A DNA stretch of 64,000 bases from Oleispirillum naphthae (lineage in GTDB: Bacteria > Pseudomonadota > Alphaproteobacteria > Rhodospirillales > Rhodospirillaceae), in contig JAQAZG010000007.1 in assembly GCA_027864655.1 (NCBI GenBank), forward strand, positions 62,001-126,000. Direction: 5' to 3'. Positions 8,349 to 16,960 of this stretch are shown here, piece by piece. The position numbers and the translations under genes are program-made. The notes below the pieces were generated by a model. It worked only from the letters and a program-made list of their open reading frames with translations, did not search any database and had not been told where the DNA came from. Position 1 is the first letter of the stretch, and each line of letters begins with the position of its first letter.

Positions 8349-9647
8349 TCACATGTGATTCGGCAGGTAGGTGACGATCCCCGGGAAGACCATGATCAGC
8401 CCCACCGCCACCACCATCAGCAGGAAGAAGGGGATGGCGGTCTTGGCGATGTAGAGGATGTCGCGGTTGGTCAGTCCCTGTAGCACGAAGAGGTTGAACC
8501 CCACCGGCGGGGTGATCTGCGCCATTTCCACCACCAGCACGATGAAGATGCCGAACCACACGGTGTCGATGCCCGCGGCCTCGATCATCGGCTGGATGAT
8601 CGCGGTGGTGAGCACCACCACCGAGATGCCGTCGAGGAAGCAGCCCATGATGATGAAGAACACCATCAGCGCGGCCAGCAGGGCATAGGTGGAGAGGTGG
8701 AAGGAGGCGATCCACCGCGCGAGCCCGGCGGGAATGCCGGTGAAGCCCATCGCCATGGTGAGGAACGAGGCCCCGGCGAGGATGAAGGCGATCATGCACG
8801 AGGTGCGGGTGGCGCTCATCAGGCCGTCGATGAAGGTGGTCCGGTTGAGGTCGCCGGTGTACCGGGAAAGGCACAGCGACAGGAACACCCCGACCGCCGC
8901 GGCGTCGGTGGGCGAGGCCATGCCGGAATAGATCGAGCCGATCACCCCGGCGATCAGGCAGACCACCGGGCCCAGGCGCTTCAGGCTGTTGAAGCGGTCG
9001 CGCCAGGTGTAGGTCTCGGTGAGCGTCGGGATTTCCTCGGGCCGCAGCCAGGCGCGGATGATCACGTAGCCCATGAACAGGCTCATCAGCATGATGCCGG
9101 GCAACACGCCCGCGACGAACAGCCGCGCGATCGACTGGTCGGTGGCGATGCCGTAGACGATGAGGATGATCGACGGCGGAATCAGCAGGCCGAGGGTGGC
9201 GGAACCCGCGAGCGTGCCCAGCACCATGCGCTCGGCATAGCCGCGGCGCAGCAGTTCGGGGATCGACATCTTGCCGATGGTCACCGCGGTGGCCGCCGAG
9301 GAGCCGGAGACCGCGGCGAAAATGCCGCAGCCGATGATGTTGACGTGCAGAAGCCGCCCGGGCAGGTGGGTCATCCACGGCACCAGTCCCTCGAACATGT
9401 CGTCGGAAAGCCGCGAGCGGAAGAGAATCTCGCCCATCCAGATGAACATCGGCAGCGAGGCGAGCGACCACAGGTTGGAGGACCCCCAGATCGCGGTGGC
9501 GAGCAGCGGCCCGGCGGGCGAGGTGGTGAAGGCATACATGCCGAGAAGCCCGACGCCCAAGAGCGCGAGCGCGACCCACACGCCGCAAGCGAGCAGCAGG
9601 AACATGAACCCCAGCAGGATAAGGCCGGGAATGACGCTACCTTCCAT
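8349..9647 (-). CDS. dctM: TRAP transporter large permease DctM
   Basis: Membrane subunit that couples sodium or proton entry to uptake of an organic acid. The 432 residues hold about twelve hydrophobic segments and DctM hallmarks such as GSSAATAVTIGKMSIPEL, the substrate-path motif SPTDAAAVGVF and the C-terminal AQITPPVGFNLFVLQG. The gene starts 1 bp after the dctQ stop, so translation is tightly coupled. With dctQ and dctP it makes a full tripartite system. The ligand cannot be told from the sequence. Confidence 0.95.
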   Translation of the reverse strand: MEGSVIPGLILLGFMFLLLACGVWVALALLGVGLLGMYAFTTSPAGPLLATAIWGSSNLWSLASLPMFIWMGEILFRSRLSDDMFEGLVPWMTHLPGRLLHVNIIGCGIFAAVSGSSAATAVTIGKMSIPELLRRGYAERMVLGTLAGSATLGLLIPPSIILIVYGIATDQSIARLFVAGVLPGIMLMSLFMGYVIIRAWLRPEEIPTLTETYTWRDRFNSLKRLGPVVCLIAGVIGSIYSGMASPTDAAAVGVFLSLCLSRYTGDLNRTTFIDGLMSATRTSCMIAFILAGASFLTMAMGFTGIPAGLARWIASFHLSTYALLAALMVFFIIMGCFLDGISVVVLTTAIIQPMIEAAGIDTVWFGIFIVLVVEMAQITPPVGFNLFVLQGLTNRDILYIAKTAIPFFLLMVVAVGLIMVFPGIVTYLPNHM

Positions 9648-9648
9648 C

Positions 9649-10191
9649 TTACTCGCCCCCTCCGCCGAGTTCGCAGGCCGTATCTCTGCCGTCCAGGACC
9701 AGGCGCACCGCGCTATCGACCATGGCGATGGCGAGCACGCAGGCGCCGACGACGATGGGAATCTGCGGAATCCACAGCGGCACCGAAAGCAGCCCGGCGG
9801 ACTGGTCGTCGAATGCGTAGCTGTCCATCACCAGTTCCAGGGCGTACCAGGCGAGATAGGCGCTCACCACCGCGCCGACCAGGCAGACCAGCACCGACAT
9901 CGCCACCTGCACGCGCCTCGGCAGGTGCATCAGCACCAGGGTGACGCGGATGTGGGAGCCGTGGCGCAGGGCATAGGGCAACGCCAGGAAGGACGACGCG
10001 GCGAGGAAGAACCCGGCGAGGTCGGCATAAGACGGCACCACCAGGCCGACGGCGTCGCCGGCGAACAGGCTGACCACGAAGTCCAGCGCATTGGCCCCCA
10101 CCTGCAACAACACGATGACGAAGATCGCCATCAGGAACACCGCCGCGGCGATGCCGCTTGCGGTATACAAACGATCGAGCAGCCTGCGCAT
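9649..10191 (-). CDS. dctQ: TRAP transporter small permease DctQ
   Basis: Four-helix membrane subunit of 180 residues that sits beside DctM. Hydrophobic stretches begin with ASGIAAAVFLMAIFVIVLLQ and a DctQ-type region SYADLAGFFLAASSFLALPY follows. I start it at the ATG at 10191, which has AAGGA about 6 bases upstream; a GTG six codons earlier (10209) is in frame but has no good ribosome site. The gene is 109 bp downstream of dctP and 1 bp from dctM. Confidence 0.92.
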   Translation of the reverse strand: MRRLLDRLYTASGIAAAVFLMAIFVIVLLQVGANALDFVVSLFAGDAVGLVVPSYADLAGFFLAASSFLALPYALRHGSHIRVTLVLMHLPRRVQVAMSVLVCLVGAVVSAYLAWYALELVMDSYAFDDQSAGLLSVPLWIPQIPIVVGACVLAIAMVDSAVRLVLDGRDTACELGGGGE

Positions 10192-10300
10192 GACAATCCT
10201 TGGAAACACTGGGAGGGAGCACCCAGGCGGAGCCCCCTCTCCGTCGAACGGCGGACGAAGGGGGAGCCGGACGCGCCGGCTCCCCCAAAAACCGGATGTC

Positions 10301-11278
10301 TTACATCTTGTTGTAGGCGTCGAGGATCGCCTTGGCTTCGGCGCCGCCCTGCTTCAGCCAATCGGCGACGATGACCTTGCCCGCGGCCTTGAACGCGGCC
10401 TTCAGCTCCTCGGAGGGCTTCTGCACGACCATGCCGTTGTCCTTGAGGATCTTGGTCTTGGCGACGGTTTCCGCCTTGCTCATGTCCCAGCCGCGCTTCT
10501 CGGCGGTGGCGGCGGCCTTCAGCACCGCGGCCTGCACCTTGGCGGGCAGGGCGTCGAACGCCTTGACGTTGACGGCGATGACGTTCTTCGGCAGCCATGC
10601 CTGAACGTCATAGTAGTACTTCACGAAGTCCCACGCCTTGGAAGACGCGCCGGTGGCCGGGGAGGTCATCATCGCGGCGACCTGGCCGGTGGCGAAGGCC
10701 TGCGGAATGTCCGGCACTTCCACCTGGGTCGGCACCATGCCGAGCTCGCGGGCGAGCTTCTGCTGCAGCGCGTTGTAGGCGCGCATCTTCAGGCCCTTGA
10801 GGTCGCCGGGGGTGGTGGCGTCGAACTTGGTGTAGAAGCCCTGCGGCGGCCACGCGACGGAATAGAGAATCTTGATCCGCTGCTTGGCGAGCAGCTTCTC
10901 GATCACCGGGCGGGAAGCCTTCCACAGCTTTTCCGCCTGGTCGTAGTCGGTGGCGAGGAAAGGCAGGGAGTCCACGCCGAACACCGGGTTCTCGTTGGTC
11001 AGCAGGGAGAGGAAGAACTCGCCGATCGGCACCTGATTGCTGCGGACCGCGTTCTTGATCTCCGGGTGCTTCACCAGCGAACCGGCGCTGTGCACCACGA
11101 TCTTCAACTCGCCGCCGGTGGCGTCTTCCACATCCTTGGCGAACTTGCGCACGTTGATGGTGTGGAAGTCGGCCTCCGCATACGGGGTCGGCATGTTCCA
11201 GGTTTCGGCCTGCGCCGGAACGGCGCCCAGAAGCGAGGCGGCGACCGCCGTCAACGCCAGTTTCTTGAGTGAAGGCAT
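10301..11278 (-). CDS. dctP: TRAP transporter periplasmic solute-binding protein DctP
   Basis: Binds the organic-acid ligand in the periplasm and delivers it to DctQM. The 325-residue protein starts MPSLKKLALTAVAAS, a Sec signal peptide ending AQAETW. DctP features include GLKMRAYNALQQKL, the region that carries the carboxylate-binding arginine, and the tryptophan-rich VAWPPQGFYTKF. The start is the ATG at 11278 with AGGGAGACC upstream, not the in-frame codon at 11407. As first gene of dctPQM it is expected to be the most expressed. Confidence 0.95.
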   Translation of the reverse strand: MPSLKKLALTAVAASLLGAVPAQAETWNMPTPYAEADFHTINVRKFAKDVEDATGGELKIVVHSAGSLVKHPEIKNAVRSNQVPIGEFFLSLLTNENPVFGVDSLPFLATDYDQAEKLWKASRPVIEKLLAKQRIKILYSVAWPPQGFYTKFDATTPGDLKGLKMRAYNALQQKLARELGMVPTQVEVPDIPQAFATGQVAAMMTSPATGASSKAWDFVKYYYDVQAWLPKNVIAVNVKAFDALPAKVQAAVLKAAATAEKRGWDMSKAETVAKTKILKDNGMVVQKPSEELKAAFKAAGKVIVADWLKQGGAEAKAILDAYNKM

Positions 11279-11620
11279 GCTGTGGTCTCCCTGTTTTTTC
11301 GTTCGCACTCTGCCGCGAAAAGAAGTGCACATTTTAATCAGCCTGCGGCAAACCGCCAGCCCCTGATGAAGAAAGAGGCACCGTAGATGGCGAAACGCCG
11401 GGTTCACGCCGGACTCTGCGCAAAATGTTTATCTCTGCAACGTGTCAACCGCAAAAAGATTCATAGGCCAGTAAGAAAAATAATAGCGACTCGCCGCGCG
11501 CGCGGCGCGACCTCATCGGGATTACTTATCGCTTTCTATAAAAACGCATTATGCCCGGCACGGCGCTTTGCCGCCGATTACCCCGGGACAATCCGCCGCG
11601 GGCGTGTTATGCGAGGAACC
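11279..11620. other. Divergent intergenic region, dctP / LysE exporter
   Basis: 342 bp without a gene. It must hold the promoters for dctP (minus) and the LysE-family gene (plus). It is AT-richer than its flanks around 11430-11490. A self-complementary GC block CGCCGCGCGCGCGGCG lies near 11492-11507, and TATAAA near 11537 could be a -10 box for the plus-strand gene, but no matching -35 is convincing. Confidence 0.4.
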
Positions 11621-12253
11621 ATGCTGTCCTACGACCTCACCCACTGGACCACCTTCTTCGCCGCGGCCTTCGCCCTCAGCATCGCGCCGGGGCCGGACCT
11701 CACCCTGATCGTCGCCCACACCGTACGCGGCGGGCGGCGCTGCGGCTTTGCCGCGATGACGGGAATCTGGGTGGGCGCGCTCGGCCACGTGATGCTCGCC
11801 GCCCTCGGACTCTCGGCCATCCTCGCCGCCTCGGCCACCGCCTTCGCGGTGATCAAGTGGGTGGGCGCGGCCTACCTGGTGTGGATGGGCCTGCGCGCGC
11901 TGTTCGGCACGGGCGGCCTCGCCCCGCAACAGGAGGCGCACGCCGCCGGGACGTGGCGGATCTTCCGCCAGGGCGTGCTCACCGATCTCCTCAACCCCAA
12001 GGTGGCGATCTTCTTCCTCGCCTTTCTGCCGCAATTCGTGGTGCCCGGCGCCGGGCCGGTGTGGCTGCAACTGGCGCTGCACGGCGTGCTGGTGATCTTT
12101 ACCGCGGTGGTGGTGGAGCCGCCCTTGATCCTCCTCGGCGACCGGCTGGCGGGCGGCCTGCGCCGCCATGCCCGCGCCGCGCGCTGGCTCGACCGCGGCA
12201 TCGGCGGCGTGCTGGTCAGCCTGGGCGTCAAGCTCGCACTGATCGAGCGCTGA
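11621..12253 (+). CDS. LysE/RhtB family amino-acid exporter
   Basis: Predicted inner-membrane efflux protein of 210 residues with five or six hydrophobic segments. The N-terminal ALSIAPGPDLTLIVAHTVRGG matches the family signature xPGPxxxxVxxxxxxxG, and FRQGVLTDLLNPKVAIFFLAF the central one. Members export lysine, homoserine, threonine or small thiols; the substrate here is open. I chose the ATG at 11621, preceded by GAGGAACC, over the ATG at 11609. Its 3' end overlaps that of bioY by 26 bp on the opposite strand. Confidence 0.9.
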   Translation: MLSYDLTHWTTFFAAAFALSIAPGPDLTLIVAHTVRGGRRCGFAAMTGIWVGALGHVMLAALGLSAILAASATAFAVIKWVGAAYLVWMGLRALFGTGGLAPQQEAHAAGTWRIFRQGVLTDLLNPKVAIFFLAFLPQFVVPGAGPVWLQLALHGVLVIFTAVVVEPPLILLGDRLAGGLRRHARAARWLDRGIGGVLVSLGVKLALIER

Positions 12254-12821
12254 GCAGCGCCAGCACCAGCGCCCCCAGGATCGATTTGAGCGCCGCACCG
12301 ACGAGGAACGGCGCCACCCCCCTGATCAGCGCCTTTTCCAGCCCTATGGCGGAGCCCAGCCAAGCCGCGCCGAACAGCAGGCAGATGGCGTTGGAAAGCA
12401 CCATCAGCGCCAGCAGGCGGAGGAACCGCCCGCGATCCCATCCCCGCTCCACCAGCCACCCCACGGCCATCGCGGCGAGGGGAAAGGCGAACAGATACCC
12501 CGCGGTCGGCCCCAGGAATTTCTGCACCCCCGCGCTCGCCCCGGCGAACACCGGCAGCCCGGCAGCCCCGGCGAGCAGCCACGCGACGACGCAGGCGCCG
12601 CCCAACCGCCGGCCGTAGAGCGCGCCGACCAGCGACACCGCGAGGGTCTGCAAGGTCACCGGCACCGGCCCCACGGGAATGGCGACGCGCGACGACAAAA
12701 CCAGCGCCATCACCCCGGCGATCAGCAGCCCGCCCTGCACCGGCAGGGACTGCCGCCGCGCCCACAGAAGCGGCGGAACCTCGGCAATGGGGGGAACCTC
12801 CGGCTCGGCGAAATCGCTCAT
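12228..12821 (-). CDS. bioY: Biotin transporter substrate-specificity subunit BioY
   Basis: Membrane S-component that binds biotin. The 197 residues contain about six hydrophobic segments and BioY signatures VPVTLQTLAVSLVGALYGRR and FLGPTAGYLFAFPLAAM. No bioM or bioN energising genes are nearby, so it may work alone or with a shared ECF module elsewhere. The gene converges on the LysE gene with a 26-bp overlap of coding ends. Confidence 0.93.
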   Translation of the reverse strand: MSDFAEPEVPPIAEVPPLLWARRQSLPVQGGLLIAGVMALVLSSRVAIPVGPVPVTLQTLAVSLVGALYGRRLGGACVVAWLLAGAAGLPVFAGASAGVQKFLGPTAGYLFAFPLAAMAVGWLVERGWDRGRFLRLLALMVLSNAICLLFGAAWLGSAIGLEKALIRGVAPFLVGAALKSILGALVLALLSARSVRA

Positions 12822-13037
12822 CGCACCTCCCGCCTGCGGCGCACCCTCAACGCTTCCGGGGATTTCTGCCGCATGAAAAACAACCGCAAGTTAAAAATAC
12901 CACACCTACCGCCGCCCGGCGAGACAGAAGTGGGCAGCGCACACCCGCGCCGGAGAGCCTCTGCGAGTCCCTTGCAACCCGGCTCCATCCTCCCGAAATG
13001 TGGATTGCCCGCAAGCCGCCACCGCAGGACCGCCGCG

Positions 13038-13268
13038 ATGATCGTCTGCCACTGCCACTACCTCACCGACCGCGACATCGCCCGCGCCGTGGACGCGCTG
13101 TCGGCGGAAACGCCGCAGCGGCGCATCACCCCCAGCCTGGTCTATGCGAAGCTCGGCAGATCCGGCGGCTGCGGCGGGTGCTATCCCCTCGCCCACCGGC
13201 TGATCGCCCGCCACCTCGCAGCGCGCACGGCGGAGCGCAGCGCCCCGCAGGCGCTGCCCGCCGAGTGA
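13038..13268 (+). CDS. bfd: Bacterioferritin-associated ferredoxin
   Basis: Small [2Fe-2S] protein that reduces ferric iron held in bacterioferritin so it can be released. 76 residues: cysteines 4, 6, 45 and 48 (CHC near the N-terminus and GGCGGC) match the C-x-C...C-x2-C pattern of Bfd. I start at the ATG at 13038; the frame is open upstream to 12873 but nothing there resembles the family. It converges on bfr with 9 bp between stops, so the two partner genes are neighbours but separately transcribed. Confidence 0.92.
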   Translation: MIVCHCHYLTDRDIARAVDALSAETPQRRITPSLVYAKLGRSGGCGGCYPLAHRLIARHLAARTAERSAPQALPAE

Positions 13269-13277
13269 CCCGCCGCC

Positions 13278-13766
13278 TCAGCCGTCCGCCCTGTCGGTGC
13301 TCTCCGCGTTGAGCTGCATGTAGTTGGCCTCGCCGATCCTGGCGAGCAGGCCGAGCTGCGTCTCCAGGAAGTCGATGTGTCCTTCCTCGTCGGCGAGCAG
13401 ATCGTCGAACAGCGCCATCGAGACGTAATCGCCCTCGGCCTGGCAAATCTCGCGCGAGGCCTTGTAGGCGGCGCGGGCATCGTTCTCCCCGGCGAGGTCG
13501 CACTCCAGAATCTCCTGCACCGTCTCGCCGATGCGCAAAGGCGAGAGGGTTTGCAGATTGGGGTGCCCTTCGAGAAAGATGATGCGGTCGATCAGCTTGT
13601 CGGCATGCTGCATCTCCTCGAGGGATTCCGCCCGCTCCTTCGCCGCCAGCTTGGCTATTCCCATGTCGGCGAGCAGCCGGTAGTGCAGCCAGTACTGGTT
13701 GACCGCGCCGAGTTCCATGAACAACGCCTCGTTCAAACGGTCGATCACCTTCTCGCTTCCACGCAT
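13278..13766 (-). CDS. bfr: Bacterioferritin
   Basis: Iron-storage ferritin that forms a 24-subunit shell in the cytoplasm. The 162 residues keep all ferroxidase ligands at the usual positions (Glu18, Glu51, His54, Glu94, Glu127, His130) and the haem-ligand Met52 in SLEEMQHAD, so it should bind haem at the subunit interface. Length is normal for the family (about 158). Its redox partner gene bfd lies immediately downstream on the other strand. Confidence 0.97.
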   Translation of the reverse strand: MRGSEKVIDRLNEALFMELGAVNQYWLHYRLLADMGIAKLAAKERAESLEEMQHADKLIDRIIFLEGHPNLQTLSPLRIGETVQEILECDLAGENDARAAYKASREICQAEGDYVSMALFDDLLADEEGHIDFLETQLGLLARIGEANYMQLNAESTDRADG

Positions 13767-13875
13767 GCCTGCCTCCTGTGATGATTCCGAACGCCGACCC
13801 CGGCCCTTTCTAGTTCAGAATGATAATAGTCTTTGCTGCGGCGCGGAACGCGGAAAAACGGAGGCTGCGGAAAAA

Positions 13876-13900
13876 CCAAAAGCCCGCCAAACGGCGGGCT
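13876..13900 (-). terminator. Terminator after tRNA-Met
   Basis: AGCCCGCC (13881-13888), loop AAAC, GGCGGGCT (13893-13900). On the minus strand the stem is followed by TTTTGGTTTTT, directly downstream of the tRNA. Confidence 0.75.
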
Positions 13901-13907
13901 TGGGAAA

Positions 13908-13984
13908 TGGTAGCGGAGGAGGGACTCGAACCCCCGACACGCGGATTATGATTCCGCTGCTCTAACCAGCTGAGCTACTCCGCC
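13908..13984 (-). tRNA. tRNA-Met (CAU), elongator type
   Basis: 77-nt cloverleaf with encoded CCA. Acceptor GGCGGAG pairs with CUCCGCU (G1-U72 wobble), the D-arm is GCUCAGCUGGUUAGAGC, the anticodon stem GCGGA/UCCGC encloses AUCAUAA with anticodon CAU, and the T-loop is UUCGAGU. CAU is shared by elongator Met, initiator Met and the lysidine-modified Ile2 tRNA. The paired 1-72 end argues against the initiator, and the body resembles alphaproteobacterial elongator tRNA-Met as I know it. An Ile2 identity is less likely but not excluded. Confidence 0.88.
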
Positions 13985-14131
13985 ACAGGACCGGCGGGCA
14001 AGGCAGAGTGCGCCCGCGCGGGAGGCGCTCTACTTATTCGGAAACCGCCCCTGCGTCAAGTGCCGAAATGCGTTTTCCCCCGCCGCGCGGAAGGCTACTC
14101 TGCTCTCCGGAGAAAAGCCGGGAGAAAGCGA

Positions 14132-14581
14132 ATGCGCGTGGTGGTGCAACGGGTTGCCGAGGCGGCGGTGCGGGTGGAGGGCGCTGTCGTGGGCGAGGTC
14201 GGCAAGGGCTTTCTCGTGCTCTTCTGCGCCGAGGGCGGCGATACGGACGAGGACGCCCGCTTCCTCGCCCGCAAGGTCGCCAACCTGAGGGTGTTCACCG
14301 ACGACGCGGGCAAGATGAACCTCTCGCTGAAGGACGTGGGCGGCGGCGCGTTGGTGGTCAGCCAGTTCACCCTGGCGGCGCAGTGGCGCAACGGCAACCG
14401 CCCCGGCTTTTCCCTCGCCGCCGAACCGGCGGAGGGCGAACGCCTCTACCTGCTCTTCCGCGACGCCCTGGCGGCGGAGGGCATCCCGGTGGCAACCGGG
14501 CTGTTCGGCGCGTCCATGGCGGTGTCCCTGGTCAACCAGGGGCCGGTGACCATCCTCATGGATACCCGCGACCCACGCTGA
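14132..14581 (+). CDS. dtd: D-aminoacyl-tRNA deacylase
   Basis: Hydrolyses D-amino acids and glycine mischarged on tRNA, a cytoplasmic proofreading enzyme. The 149 residues carry both signature motifs: SQFTL (77-81) and NQGPVT (135-140), the latter holding the Gly-cisPro pair that excludes L-amino acids. Length equals the usual 145-150. I start at [11 protein letters not shown] (14132), the conserved N-terminus; the longer frame to 14060 is not family-like. Confidence 0.96.
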   Translation: MRVVVQRVAEAAVRVEGAVVGEVGKGFLVLFCAEGGDTDEDARFLARKVANLRVFTDDAGKMNLSLKDVGGGALVVSQFTLAAQWRNGNRPGFSLAAEPAEGERLYLLFRDALAAEGIPVATGLFGASMAVSLVNQGPVTILMDTRDPR

Positions 14582-14747
14582 AAATTTCCCGCCCGGGGAA
14601 TAATCCGCCTCGCCTGCTGTCCTCCTTTCCGTCACCGCGGTTTCGGACGCGTGGCCGCGCCTATGGAAACCATAGCCGCCGCCATCTTTAGAACGCTTCC
14701 CGGTCGCACTATTTGTGATGGACGCACCGCCACGGGAGGACCCCGCC

Positions 14748-15239
14748 ATGATGACGCGACGCACCACCCTTTCCCTCGGCATCGCCGCCGCGGCGGTTTG
14801 GGCCGCCGCGCGCTTTACGCCCAAGAGCCAGGCGCAGGGGGGGCCCTTCGAACTCACCCTGAGCGAAGCGGAATGGCGCAAGCGCCTGACGCCGCAGCAA
14901 TACGAAATCCTGCGCGACCACGGCACCGAATACGCCTTCTCCAGCCCGCTCGACAAAGAGAAGCGCGCCGGCACCTTCGCCTGCGCCGGGTGCGACCTGC
15001 CGCTCTTCTCCTCCGAGACCAAGTTCGAGAGCGGCACCGGCTGGCCGAGCTTCTGGAAGCCGCTGGATAACGCCGTCGGCACGCGGGAGGACCGCAGCTA
15101 CGGCATGCGCCGCACCGAGGCGCACTGCCGCCGTTGCGGCGGCCACCTCGGCCACGTGTTCGAGGACGGCCCGCCGCCCACCGGCCTGCGTTATTGCATG
15201 AACGGCCTGGCGCTGACCTTCCACCCCGCCGCCGGATAA
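14748..15239 (+). CDS. msrB: Exported peptide-methionine (R)-S-oxide reductase
   Basis: Reduces methionine-R-sulfoxide in oxidised proteins. 163 residues. An N-terminal TRRTTLSLGIAAAAVW looks like a twin-arginine signal, so the enzyme is probably exported folded. Zinc cysteines are 79, 82, 127 and 130 (CAGC, CRRC), and the catalytic cysteine is Cys150 in RYCMN. The ATG at 14748 follows GGGAGGACC. It is first in a tight operon with dipZ (12 bp) and msrA (11 bp). Confidence 0.95.
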   Translation: MMTRRTTLSLGIAAAAVWAAARFTPKSQAQGGPFELTLSEAEWRKRLTPQQYEILRDHGTEYAFSSPLDKEKRAGTFACAGCDLPLFSSETKFESGTGWPSFWKPLDNAVGTREDRSYGMRRTEAHCRRCGGHLGHVFEDGPPPTGLRYCMNGLALTFHPAAG

Positions 15240-15251
15240 GAGAGGCCCCCG

Positions 15252-16949
15252 ATGCTGTTGCTGCTGGCCGCATACCTGGGCGGCGCGCTGACCATCGCCA
15301 GTCCCTGCATCCTGCCGGTGCTGCCCTTCGTCTTCGCCCGCGCCGGGGGTGACTTCCGCCGCAACGGCCTGCCCCTGCTGGCGGGCCTGACGGTCACCTT
15401 CGCCGCGGTGGCGAGCCTCGCCGCGGTGGGCGGCACGTGGGCCGCGGCGGGCAACCAGATCGGCCGCTGGGCGGCGCTCGCCTTCCTCGCGCTGATGGGC
15501 GCGGCTCTCGCCTTCCCCGGCGTCGCCGCGTGGGCGATGCGCCCCTTCGTCGGCCTCGGCGAGCGCGTCTCCGCCCGCGCCGATGCGGGCGGCGGCACCC
15601 CCGGCGGCGCGCTCCTCACCGGCATCGCCTGCGGCCTCGTCTGGGCCCCCTGCGCCGGGCCGATCCTCGGCCTGGTGCTCGGCGGCGCGGCGCTTTCCGG
15701 CGGCAACGCCTTCCCTGCGCTCGCGGCCTATGGCCTCGGCTCCGCCACCTCGCTCGCCGTCGCGCTGCTCGCCGGGGGGCGTCTGGTCGCCGCGGTGAAA
15801 CGCCGCCTGGAAATCGGCGAGACGATCCGCCGCGGCCTCGGCGTGCTGGTGCTGGCGGGGGTGGCGCTCTCCGCCGCGGGCACCGAGACCCTGGCGCGCT
15901 GGTCCGCGGGCGGCACCGACCGCCTGGAGCAGGCGATCCTCGACCGTTTCCCCGCGCTGCGCCCCGCCGCGGCCACCGCCGCCGCGCCGCTGCAAACGCC
16001 GCTCGTCGCCCTTTCCGGGGCCACCTCCTGGCTCAACGGTCCGGCGCTCTCCGCCGAAGCCCTTAAGGGCAAGGTGGTGCTGATCGACTTCTGGACCTAT
16101 TCCTGCATCAACTGCCTGCGCTCCATCCCTCACGTGCGCGCCTGGGATGAAACCTACCGCAGCAAAGGCCTGGTGACGATCGGCGTGCACACGCCGGAGT
16201 TCGCCTTCGAAAAGATCGAGGGCAACGTCGCCGCCGCCGTCTCCCGCCTCGGCATCCGCTATCCGGTGGCGCTGGACAACGCCTATGCGATGTGGAGCGG
16301 CTTCTCCAACCAGTATTGGCCCGCCCACTACCTGCTGGATGGCACCGGGCGCATCCGCTACACCCACTTCGGCGAGGGCGAAGAGGAAAAGACCGAGCAG
16401 GCGATCCGCGACCTGCTGCAGGAAAACGGCGCGCGCCTGGAAGGCCGCGTCGCCACGGCGAAAACCACCGGCCTCGCCATGCCCGCCGACTTCGCCGACG
16501 TCAAAACGCCGGAAACCTACGTCGGCTATGCCCGCGTCGCCGGGTTCGCCTCGCCCGAGGGCCTCTCCCGCGACGCGGCGCAAACCTACACCCTGCCGTC
16601 CACATTCGCGCTCAACCAGTGGGCGCTCGCGGGCGGCTGGACGATGGCGGCGGAGGACGCGCGCCTCAACGCCGCAAACGGCCGCATCGCCCTGCGCTTC
16701 CACGCCCGCGACCTGCACCTGGTGCTCGGTCCCGCGGCGGACGGCAAGCCGGTGCGCTTCCGCGTGCTGCTGGACGGCGCGCCCCCGGGCCCCGCCGCGG
16801 GCATGGATGCGGACGCGCAAGGCTTCGGTCAGGTGACGGAAAACCGCCTCTACCAGCTCATCCGCCAGCCGGGCGGCATCGCCGACCGCGACTTCTCCAT
16901 CGAGTTCCTGGACTCCGGCGTTCAGGCCTTCGCCTTCACCTTCGGATAA
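15252..16949 (+). CDS. dipZ: DipZ-like thiol electron-transfer protein (CcdA-thioredoxin fusion)
   Basis: 565-residue inner-membrane protein. The N-terminal third is a CcdA/DsbD-beta-like domain with about six hydrophobic segments and the membrane cysteines Cys19 (ASPCILPVLP) and VWAPCAGPILG. A periplasmic thioredoxin-like domain follows with active site Cys285-Ile-Asn-Cys288 (TYSCINCLRS), then a C-terminal beta-rich domain as in mycobacterial DipZ. Such proteins carry electrons from cytoplasmic thioredoxin to the periplasm. Sandwiched between msrB and msrA, it is the likely reductant supplier for both. The short gaps imply one transcript. Confidence 0.92.
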   Translation: MLLLLAAYLGGALTIASPCILPVLPFVFARAGGDFRRNGLPLLAGLTVTFAAVASLAAVGGTWAAAGNQIGRWAALAFLALMGAALAFPGVAAWAMRPFVGLGERVSARADAGGGTPGGALLTGIACGLVWAPCAGPILGLVLGGAALSGGNAFPALAAYGLGSATSLAVALLAGGRLVAAVKRRLEIGETIRRGLGVLVLAGVALSAAGTETLARWSAGGTDRLEQAILDRFPALRPAAATAAAPLQTPLVALSGATSWLNGPALSAEALKGKVVLIDFWTYSCINCLRSIPHVRAWDETYRSKGLVTIGVHTPEFAFEKIEGNVAAAVSRLGIRYPVALDNAYAMWSGFSNQYWPAHYLLDGTGRIRYTHFGEGEEEKTEQAIRDLLQENGARLEGRVATAKTTGLAMPADFADVKTPETYVGYARVAGFASPEGLSRDAAQTYTLPSTFALNQWALAGGWTMAAEDARLNAANGRIALRFHARDLHLVLGPAADGKPVRFRVLLDGAPPGPAAGMDADAQGFGQVTENRLYQLIRQPGGIADRDFSIEFLDSGVQAFAFTFG

Positions 16950-16960
16950 GGAGACAGCCG

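Noticed and set aside
13908-13984. tRNA-Ile2 (lysidine CAU) or initiator tRNA-Met
   Set aside because: The 1-72 end pairs, unlike the bacterial initiator, and the body fits alphaproteobacterial elongator Met better than Ile2; a covariance model would settle it.
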